This document shows positions 25,552 through 31,786 of a stretch of 31,786 nucleotides of DNA, piece after piece. Origin of the DNA: Gammaproteobacteria bacterium. GTDB lineage: Bacteria > Pseudomonadota > Gammaproteobacteria > Granulosicoccales > Granulosicoccaceae. The stretch covers positions 1-31,786 of the forward strand of contig JAHQVR010000329.1 in the NCBI GenBank assembly GCA_019634245.1, read 5' to 3'. Position 1 is the first letter of the stretch. Every line of letters begins with the position of its first letter. The notes under the pieces were generated by a model. The model made no database searches and was not told the DNA's origin. It worked only from the letters and a program-made list of their open reading frames with translations. A program made the position numbers and the translations under genes.

Positions 25552-26847
25552 ATGAGAAAAACACTAATTGCTATTGCCGGAGCTGTGTTGATTACAGCGG
25601 CTGCGGTTCCTGCTGTTCAAGCAGAAGAAATGTACATGCCGTCATTGAGCTATCGTACCGGTCCGTTTGCTGGGGGTGGCACACCCTTCGCTGACGGGTA
25701 TGCAGATTATTTTAATATGCTCAACGAGCGAGATGGCGGCATTGGCGGAGTCAAGATCGTTGTAGAAGAATGTGAAACGGCTTACAACACGCAGAAGGGA
25801 GTGGAATGCTATGAAGCAACTAAAGGCAAAGGAGCTCTAGCCTATAGCCCATTGTCCACCGGTATTACCCTGGCACTGATACCCAAAGCACCGGTAGATA
25901 AAATCCCGGTATTTTCGATGGGCTACGGTCTATCCGCTGCAGCGATTGGGGAGAAGTTTCCCTGGACGTTTGTGTATCCAACGACCTACTGGAATCAACT
26001 GTCATCGATTCTTAAATACATAGATTCTAATGGTGGTGTTGAAGGCAAAAAAATCGGTTTTATCTACCTGGATGTGGGTTACGGGAAAGAGCCTTTGCCA
26101 CTGCTCGATAAGCTTTCGGAATCGTTGAAATTCGATGTGGCTAAGTTTCCTGTGGGTGTTAAAGAAATGCAGAATCAATCTGCACAGTGGTTAAACGTGC
26201 GCAAAGAGCGGCCAGATTGGATGATCATGTGGGGCTGGGGTGCGATGAATCCTACCGCTATCAAGGAAGCTGCCAAAATCCGTTACCCAATGGACCGATT
26301 CATCGGCAACTGGTGGGCGGGTTCACACAATGACTTAAAGGCTGTGGGTGAAGCGGGTAAGGGTTACCTTGCGGCGAATTTCTCTGGAATCGGTACAGAA
26401 TTTCCGGCGTTGCAAGATGTGATTACCCATGTGGTTGATAAAGGCAACAGCCAAGTGGCCTCACCCGATGATGTGGGTAACGTGCTGTACAACCGGGGGC
26501 TGTTTAACGCCGTTGTATTGGCTGAGGCCATTCGGGTAGCACAGGCTGAAACGGGTAAGACCGTTATCAACGGTGAAGATATGCGTTTTGGTCTGGAGAA
26601 TATTGATCTTTCAGAGGCAAGACTGACGGAACTGGGGCTGGAAGGCTTTACCGGAGCGGTCAAAGGGTCCTGTGCAGATCATGAAGGTGCTGGCGCTGTT
26701 TTTATGCAGCAATGGGATGGCTCAGATTGGGCTCGAGTCACTGATTTGATTGAACCGATGAACGATGTGGTACGACCGCTTCTCGAAGAAGCGGCGGATA
26801 AATATGTATCGGACAAGCCCGATTGGGAACTGGCTGACTGCGCTTGA
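25552..26847 (+). CDS. Periplasmic substrate-binding protein of the HAAT importer
   Basis: A 431-residue protein with a clear Sec signal peptide (MRKTLIAIAGAVLITAAAVPAVQA, cleavage at 24/25) and a strong GGAGGG ribosome site five bases before ATG 25552. The mature part is a type I periplasmic-binding fold of the LivJ/ANF family. It is longer than amino-acid-specific LivJ (about 367) and tryptophan-rich in the ligand-side lobe (WMIMWGWGAMNP, FIGNWWAGSHND), as in binding proteins encoded with acyl-CoA ligases. It captures the substrate and delivers it to the permeases. The excellent ribosome site and the hairpin after the gene suggest it is made in excess over the other subunits. Confidence 0.92.
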   Translation: MRKTLIAIAGAVLITAAAVPAVQAEEMYMPSLSYRTGPFAGGGTPFADGYADYFNMLNERDGGIGGVKIVVEECETAYNTQKGVECYEATKGKGALAYSPLSTGITLALIPKAPVDKIPVFSMGYGLSAAAIGEKFPWTFVYPTTYWNQLSSILKYIDSNGGVEGKKIGFIYLDVGYGKEPLPLLDKLSESLKFDVAKFPVGVKEMQNQSAQWLNVRKERPDWMIMWGWGAMNPTAIKEAAKIRYPMDRFIGNWWAGSHNDLKAVGEAGKGYLAANFSGIGTEFPALQDVITHVVDKGNSQVASPDDVGNVLYNRGLFNAVVLAEAIRVAQAETGKTVINGEDMRFGLENIDLSEARLTELGLEGFTGAVKGSCADHEGAGAVFMQQWDGSDWARVTDLIEPMNDVVRPLLEEAADKYVSDKPDWELADCA

Positions 26848-26869
26848 TTTATCGGTTTTTGGTTTTTAC

Positions 26870-26913
26870 CAGGTGTCAGCTCAATGGACTATTTCTCATT
26901 GAGCTGATGCCTG
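26870..26913 (+). promoter_or_regulatory. Strong intergenic hairpin after the binding-protein gene
   Basis: AGGTGTCAGCTCAAT (26871-26885) pairs with ATTGAGCTGATGCCT (26898-26912) in a 15-bp stem with two G-U wobbles, extended to 16 bp by C26870-G26913, around a 12-nt loop. No T-run follows and the next gene starts 14 nt downstream. It therefore looks like an mRNA-stabilising or attenuating stem-loop rather than a full terminator. Confidence 0.75.
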
Positions 26914-26926
26914 ATGGCCAAGCCTA

Positions 26927-27760
26927 ATGTCTGAACTCGCAACACAAAGCGTTGGCACCTCACCGATTCTGGATGTCAACAACATCGAGGTCATCTACGA
27001 CCACGTCATATTGGTGTTGAAGGGTGTGTCTCTGCAAGTGCCAGAGGGCGGCATAGTGGCCCTGCTCGGTGCGAATGGAGCCGGTAAGACGACAACGCTA
27101 AAAGCTATTTCCAACTTGTTACAAGCAGAACGTGGTGAAGTCACTAAGGGTTCCATTGTTTTTAAAGGTGACGAAGTGCAAGCACTGTCCCCAAACGAAT
27201 TGGTCCGGCGTGGATGTATTCAAGTGATGGAAGGACGTCACTGTTTTGAACATCTGACAATTGAAGACAATTTACTCACCGGTGCCTTTACACGCAAGGA
27301 CGGCAAAGAGGCGATTGGCAAAGATATGGAGATGGTCTATGACTATTTCCCGCGGCTACGTGAACGGAAAACCTCCCAGGCCGGTTATACCTCGGGCGGC
27401 GAACAGCAGATGTGTGCTATCGGTCGTGCGCTGATGTCGCGGCCGTCCATGATATTGCTAGATGAACCATCGATGGGTTTAGCTCCTCAGTTAGTTGAAG
27501 AAATCTTCGACATTGTGAAGAAGCTTAATACTGACACGGGGGTGTCTTTTTTACTCGCCGAGCAAAATACCAACATAGCACTGCGTTATGCCACCTACGG
27601 ATACATTCTTGAATCTGGACGCATTGTACTCGATGGTACCGGCGCAGAATTAAGAGAAAATGCCGACGTAAAAGAGTTTTATCTAGGTGTGGGTGGCGAG
27701 GGACGCCGCAGCTTCCGCGATGTAAAGCACTATAAGCGACGAAAACGCTGGCTGTCCTGA
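26927..27760 (+). CDS. HAAT-type ABC importer ATPase (LivF-like)
   Basis: A 277-residue second ATPase with Walker A GANGAGKT (48-55), signature SGGEQQMCAIGRALMSRP and Walker B MILLDEPSMGLAPQLVEE, then LLAEQNTNIALRYATYGYILESGRI. The C-terminus carries a basic extension (GRRSFRDVKHYKRRKRWLS) beyond the usual LivF end, which appears to mark the subgroup encoded with PaaK-like ligases. It pairs with the LivG-like ATPase. The start ATG 26927 has only a weak ribosome site and lies just after the hairpin, so it may be made at a lower level than the binding protein. Confidence 0.92.
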   Translation: MSELATQSVGTSPILDVNNIEVIYDHVILVLKGVSLQVPEGGIVALLGANGAGKTTTLKAISNLLQAERGEVTKGSIVFKGDEVQALSPNELVRRGCIQVMEGRHCFEHLTIEDNLLTGAFTRKDGKEAIGKDMEMVYDYFPRLRERKTSQAGYTSGGEQQMCAIGRALMSRPSMILLDEPSMGLAPQLVEEIFDIVKKLNTDTGVSFLLAEQNTNIALRYATYGYILESGRIVLDGTGAELRENADVKEFYLGVGGEGRRSFRDVKHYKRRKRWLS

Positions 27761-27865
27761 CCGTTGTTTTGAGTCAGCGCACATTCAATTAATCCCGCTA
27801 CCGACCCTCGCAGGACGCCAACAGTTGTCATTAGTCTAACCACAGAGTGAATTCAAGAGCTTCTC

Positions 27866-29116
27866 ATGAATACCTATTTTGATGAATTGGATACGTTGTC
27901 ATCCGATGAGCGCGAATTCCGACTGTTTTCTAATTTACCGCAACAGTTAGGCGAGGCGGTGCAACGAATTCCGCTATTGGCCAAACATCTGGAAGGCTGT
28001 GATGTCTCTTCGGTAGTTGATAGGTCGACGTTGCAGAAGCTACCTGTCCTCCGCAAAGAAACATTAATGGAGTTCCAACGTCAAGATCCACCCTTTGGGG
28101 GGTTTGTGGATTTAGAAGGTATACAAGGAGGTCGAGTCTTTATGTCACCAGGTCCGGTATGGGAACCGCAAGTGTCGGGTCTCGATCCATGGCAAGCCGC
28201 ACGTTGTCTCCATGCTGTTGGTATCAGAGCTGGAGATATTGTCCACAATGCGTTTTCTTATCACTTAACGCCCGGTGGTTTCATTTTAGATGAGGGGGCA
28301 AAGGCGTTGGGTTGCATCGTGTTTCCTGCAGGTGTGGGCAACACAGAGGCGCAAGTGGAAGCTTTGGTGCAGCTGAGTGCTAGTGCCTATATCGGCACTC
28401 CAGATTTCTTGCAATCTCTGCTCAACAGGGCTGCTGAGGTTCAACAAAGTTTACCCAAGTTAAAACGAGCATTGGTATCCGGTGGTGCATTGTTTCCCAA
28501 TATGCGGCAGGCTTATCTCGATCAGGGCATACACGTGCAACAGGCGTACGCCACGGCCGATCTTGGGGTGATAGCGTACGAGACCAGCACCGATAACCAG
28601 ATTCACCCCGGCATGGTAGTTAATGAACATCTGATTGTTGAGATTGTACGACCCGGTACGGGTGAGCCACTCGCGGTGGATCAGGTGGGTGAATTGGTAG
28701 TCACCCGGCTCCATCCAGATTATCCGTTGGTACGCTTTGCCACCGGTGACCTCTCCAAATTACTGCCCGAAGCCAGTCCTTGTGGCAGAACCCAAATGCG
28801 TTTGGCCGGCTGGATGGGGCGAGCTGATCAGCGCACCAAAGTGAAAGGAATGTTTGTGGATCCACAACAGATTGATGACATTCGCCGGGCGCATCCGGAG
28901 ATTCAGGCAGCGCGATTGATCGTCGGCCGTAAGAATGATATGGATACCATGACCCTGCATGTGAAAACCGATTTAGCAGACGATGTGATTAACCTTCAGG
29001 CTATTGAAGACAGTGTAAAATCGATACTGAAGATCAAAGGCGAGGTGGTTAACACGAACACACCGTTTGCGAACGATGGTCTTGTCATTGAAGATACTCG
29101 AGATTTTGAGAGTTAG
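27866..29116 (+). CDS. Divergent PaaK-like acyl-CoA ligase (AMP-binding family)
   Basis: A 416-residue member of the phenylacetate-CoA ligase branch of the ANL superfamily. The N-terminal helices, ALVSGGALFPNMRQAYLD, ATADLGVIAYETS, VGELVVTRLHPDYPLVRFATGDLS and C-terminal GRADQRTKVKGMFVDPQQID match PaaK. The usual phosphate-binding loop (SSGTTGKPT) is replaced by MSPGPVWEPQ (93-102), so ATP contact must differ, or the enzyme has a specialised role. Such PaaK-like proteins travel with HAAT importers. It lies 105 nt after the LivF-like gene and probably acts on the transported acid. Family firm; activity unproven. Confidence 0.85.
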   Translation: MNTYFDELDTLSSDEREFRLFSNLPQQLGEAVQRIPLLAKHLEGCDVSSVVDRSTLQKLPVLRKETLMEFQRQDPPFGGFVDLEGIQGGRVFMSPGPVWEPQVSGLDPWQAARCLHAVGIRAGDIVHNAFSYHLTPGGFILDEGAKALGCIVFPAGVGNTEAQVEALVQLSASAYIGTPDFLQSLLNRAAEVQQSLPKLKRALVSGGALFPNMRQAYLDQGIHVQQAYATADLGVIAYETSTDNQIHPGMVVNEHLIVEIVRPGTGEPLAVDQVGELVVTRLHPDYPLVRFATGDLSKLLPEASPCGRTQMRLAGWMGRADQRTKVKGMFVDPQQIDDIRRAHPEIQAARLIVGRKNDMDTMTLHVKTDLADDVINLQAIEDSVKSILKIKGEVVNTNTPFANDGLVIEDTRDFES

Positions 29117-29139
29117 GTAAACCCAACGGTAGGGCAGGC

Positions 29140-29598
29140 ATGACGGACACAACCCCGGCGATAGACAAAGATAACACTCGAGTCGCGCTAAGAACGATGG
29201 CGATGCCAGCAGATACTAATTTTAATGGAGATATTTTTGGTGGGTGGATTTTATCGCAAATGGACTTGGCGGCTGGAACCTATGCCTACTCGGTTGCGAA
29301 GGGTAGAGTGGCCACGGTAGCGATCACTGGTATGAAGTTTCACAAACCGGTTTCCGTGGGTGATGAAATCAGCTGCTATTGTGTTACCGAAAAAATTGGC
29401 ACGACCTCTATTACTGTATTGGTCGAAGCCTGGGTACGTCGCAGGCAAAAGGCACTTGAAGAGAAGGTGACCGAGGGTCTGTTTACCTTTGTTGCCATCG
29501 ATCCAAACGGGAAGCCTCGTCCTGTTGATCAAGCCGATCCAAATTTTGCAGCACCACCGATAGAGTTGTCAAAGAACTCTAAGTCAGGTTCGTCATGA
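29140..29598 (+). CDS. yciA: Hotdog acyl-CoA thioesterase, YciA type
   Basis: A 152-residue hotdog-fold thioesterase with the YciA/Acot motifs RTMAMPADTNFNGDIFGGWILSQMD (substrate/CoA site) and GRVATVAITGMKFHKPVSVGDEI, and TSITVLVEAWVRR. It hydrolyses acyl-CoA esters and would relieve CoA trapping when acids are imported and activated. It begins 23 nt after the PaaK-like stop, and its TGA overlaps the ATG of the acetoacetyl-CoA synthetase gene (ATGA), so the two are translationally coupled. The preferred acyl chain is not evident. Confidence 0.9.
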   Translation: MTDTTPAIDKDNTRVALRTMAMPADTNFNGDIFGGWILSQMDLAAGTYAYSVAKGRVATVAITGMKFHKPVSVGDEISCYCVTEKIGTTSITVLVEAWVRRRQKALEEKVTEGLFTFVAIDPNGKPRPVDQADPNFAAPPIELSKNSKSGSS

Positions 29599-31556
29599 CC
29601 GAACCTCTGTGGATGCCTTCGGAGACGAGGCGAAGCAACACACATGTGGAACAGTTCCGCTGTCGAGTCAACGATCGGTTTGGACTGGATGTGCAGAGTT
29701 ACAGTGACTTGCACGATTGGAGCGTAGCAAACAGTGCCGATTTTTGGTCTGAGCTGTGGGACTACAGCCAAATCCTTGCAGCCAACAAGGGCGAAACCAT
29801 ACTCAAAGACGGACACAAAATGCCGGGGGCCGTCTGGTTTCCAGAGGCGCAACTGAATTTTGCGGAGAATTTATTGCGCTGTAATACCTCGGACACGGCC
29901 TTGATGTTCAAAGGTGAAACAGGGGGCATAATTTCTGTGAGCTACCGGGAACTTAATGACCAGGTGGCTGCTACTGCCGCTGCATTGAGAGAGTGCGGTA
30001 TAGGAGTCGGTGATCGAGTGGCTGGATTCCTTCCAAATATCCCAGAGGCCATTGTGGCGATGTTGGCAACGTCAAGTATCGGCGCTATTTGGTCCTCCTG
30101 CTCGCCGGATTTTGGCGTCAATGGGGTACTGGACCGGTTTGGCCAGATAGAACCCAAAGTTCTGTTCTGTGCCAATGGATATAGGTACAACGGTAAACAA
30201 CACGATTCTCTTGGGGTGGTCAGTGAACTGGCCGAAAAGATGCCCAGCCTGGAGCAGATCATCGTGGTTAATTTTGTAGACAGCGGAGATTGTTTGCAAG
30301 GAAAAGCCGTGAGTTTGGCTAGTGATATGAAAGCGTTTTACCAGCCTTTCATTGGATCGCCAGCGAGTTACGAACAACTACCCTTTGATCATCCTTTATA
30401 TATTCTGTTTAGCTCAGGGACCACGGGTAAGCCTAAATGTATCGTACATGGCGCTGGTGGGACACTACTGCAGCATGTCAAAGAACACTTGATGCATGCG
30501 GATGTAAAGCGTGGTGACAAAGTGTTCTTCTTTACGACCTGTGGTTGGATGATGTGGAACTGGCTAGTTTCTGGTCTGGCAGTCGAGGCCACGTTGCTGT
30601 TGTACGATGGATCACCATTCTACCCGGATGGCAATGTGTTGTTTGACTATGCAGAGCAAGTCGAGGCTGAAGTGTTTGGTGTATCGGCAAAGTTCATTGA
30701 TGCGTGTAATAAGGCAAATCTTGAACCCATCAAAACTCACCGGCTAACTTCACTAAAAACGATTCTTTCCACTGGTTCTCCTTTGGTGCCGGAGAGTTTC
30801 GATTTTGTGTATGAAAAGGTGGCCAAAGATGTCTGTTTGTCCTCGATGTCTGGTGGGACAGATATTGTTTCTTGCTTTGTGCTAGGCAATCCAGCATTGC
30901 CGGTACACAGGGGTGAACTGCAAGCGCTTGGATTGGGGTTGAACGTGCAAGCGTTTGATGATGAGGGTAAAGCTTTACCCATCAACACCAAGGGGGAGCT
31001 TGTCTGTAGTAATGCCTTTCCATGCATGCCACTCGGCTTTTATAACGACGATGACGGCAGTCGTTATCATGCCGCCTATTTTGACCGCTTCGATAATGTC
31101 TGGTGCCATGGCGACTATGTGTCAATCACCGAACATGGTGGCATGGTGATCTTTGGTCGATCCGATGCGGTGCTAAATCCTGGAGGTGTTCGAATTGGCA
31201 CGGCTGAGATTTACCGTCAAGTCGAACAGTTTGAAGACATTGTGGAAGCTTTGGTTATCGGCCAATCCTGGAACAACGACACGCGTGTGGTTCTCTTTGT
31301 ACGACTACGGGAAGGCGCTGAACTAACCGAGGATTTAATTCACCAGGTCAAGTCGCATATACGTGAGCAGACCACGCCAAGGCATGTGCCTGCAAAGATT
31401 GTCGCTGTTCCAGATATTCCGAGAACCCGCAGCGGCAAGATTGTAGAACTGGCTGTTCGTAAGGTCGTGCATGGTGAGAGTGTCGATAATATCGAGGCCT
31501 TAGCGAATCCGGAAGCGTTAGCCTACTTCGAGAATGTAGCCGTTCTAAATGAATAG
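29595..31556 (+). CDS. Acetoacetyl-CoA synthetase
   Basis: A 653-residue ANL ligase of the acetoacetate-CoA ligase family. The intact loop is FSSGTTGKPKCIVHGAGGTLLQHVKEH, with the family-specific TTCGWMMWNWLVSGLAVEATLLLYDGSP. Also present are SGGTDIVSCFV, the hinge WCHGDYVSITEHGGMVIFGRSD and the C-terminal catalytic lysine region IPRTRSGKIVELAVRK. It activates acetoacetate to acetoacetyl-CoA, linking ketone-body or polyhydroxybutyrate turnover to central metabolism. It is coupled to the thioesterase gene by ATGA overlap. Confidence 0.95.
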   Translation: MTEPLWMPSETRRSNTHVEQFRCRVNDRFGLDVQSYSDLHDWSVANSADFWSELWDYSQILAANKGETILKDGHKMPGAVWFPEAQLNFAENLLRCNTSDTALMFKGETGGIISVSYRELNDQVAATAAALRECGIGVGDRVAGFLPNIPEAIVAMLATSSIGAIWSSCSPDFGVNGVLDRFGQIEPKVLFCANGYRYNGKQHDSLGVVSELAEKMPSLEQIIVVNFVDSGDCLQGKAVSLASDMKAFYQPFIGSPASYEQLPFDHPLYILFSSGTTGKPKCIVHGAGGTLLQHVKEHLMHADVKRGDKVFFFTTCGWMMWNWLVSGLAVEATLLLYDGSPFYPDGNVLFDYAEQVEAEVFGVSAKFIDACNKANLEPIKTHRLTSLKTILSTGSPLVPESFDFVYEKVAKDVCLSSMSGGTDIVSCFVLGNPALPVHRGELQALGLGLNVQAFDDEGKALPINTKGELVCSNAFPCMPLGFYNDDDGSRYHAAYFDRFDNVWCHGDYVSITEHGGMVIFGRSDAVLNPGGVRIGTAEIYRQVEQFEDIVEALVIGQSWNNDTRVVLFVRLREGAELTEDLIHQVKSHIREQTTPRHVPAKIVAVPDIPRTRSGKIVELAVRKVVHGESVDNIEALANPEALAYFENVAVLNE

Positions 31557-31567
31557 GCGGCAGCGAG

Positions 31568-31786
31568 GTGGCTAAACGCATCGACGGATTGTTGGCGACC
31601 GTTACCGAGTTGGATGTTGTAGGCTCTGGAGCCCATCCTCAACTACGGCAATGGCAACCCGAGCGAACGGGTCAAATTGACATTTCTATCAAACGAAATG
31701 GTGACTGGTTCCATGAGGGTGTGCGTATTGACCGGCAAAGAATGGTTCAGTTATTTGCCTCCATAATGCGCAAAGATTCTGATGGC
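31568..31786 (+). CDS. DUF1285 family protein, 5' part
   Basis: The frame from GTG 31568 is open to the window edge (73 codons). The translation contains QIDISIKRNGDWFHEGVRID followed by RQRMVQLFASIMRKDSDG, the N-terminal signature of DUF1285 proteins (a widely distributed proteobacterial family of unknown function). The GTG start lies 11 nt after the acetoacetyl-CoA synthetase stop, suggesting it belongs to the same transcript. The C-terminal half is outside the window. Confidence 0.8.
   Translation, partial: MAKRIDGLLATVTELDVVGSGAHPQLRQWQPERTGQIDISIKRNGDWFHEGVRIDRQRMVQLFASIMRKDSDG

Overview
The window reads as chromosomal DNA of a gammaproteobacterium, probably marine or aquatic, at roughly 50% GC. 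The convergent clpS-clpA / infA neighbourhood, serS, a YciA-type thioesterase, and small DUF1249, DUF4124 and DUF1285 proteins are typical of that class. The DmdA-like gene and the solute-uptake/acyl-CoA genes suggest a heterotroph living on dissolved organic compounds. The exact lineage cannot be read from this sequence.

Region 1 (1-10429, all +) is the 3' part of one long exopolysaccharide operon. Its genes overlap or nearly touch: chain-length determinant (cut by the window edge), a CpsD/BY-kinase-like protein whose Walker A lysine is gone, an outer-membrane beta-barrel, a GT4 glycosyltransferase, a NodB-type deacetylase, a Wzx-like flippase, a GT2 glycosyltransferase, a second NodB deacetylase, and an O-antigen-ligase/Wzy-like polymerase with a long basic tail. 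Together they would build, deacetylate, flip, polymerise and export a surface polysaccharide. The kinase and chain-length proteins resemble those of exosortase (XrtA/PEP-CTERM) clusters, but no exosortase or PEP-CTERM protein is seen here.

Region 2 (10430-17329) starts with a 523-nt gap holding several perfect dyads, then clpS and clpA (N-degron adaptor and unfoldase), closed by a strong rho-independent terminator. Where many gammaproteobacteria run directly from clpA into convergent infA, this genome carries a tight three-gene operon: a ThDP (TPP) enzyme of the acetolactate synthase/benzaldehyde lyase type, a transthyretin/HIUase-like protein lacking the YRGS signature, and a DmdA-like GcvT-family protein. 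This cassette is the best candidate for an undescribed pathway.

Region 3 (17330-20552) holds housekeeping genes: DUF1249 (+), a secreted DUF4124 protein (-) overlapping it tail to tail, crcB/fluC, and serS.

Region 4 (20559-31786, all +) is a fatty/organic-acid uptake and activation cluster: a long-chain-type acyl-CoA synthetase, a complete HAAT (Liv-type) ABC importer (ATPase, two permeases, binding protein, second ATPase), a divergent PaaK-like ligase, a YciA-type thioesterase, acetoacetyl-CoA synthetase, and the start of a DUF1285 gene cut by the window end. A strong intergenic hairpin separates the binding-protein gene from the second ATPase gene. The context suggests import of a carboxylic acid, its CoA activation, and control of CoA-ester pools. 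No tRNA, rRNA, CRISPR array or insertion sequence was recognised.
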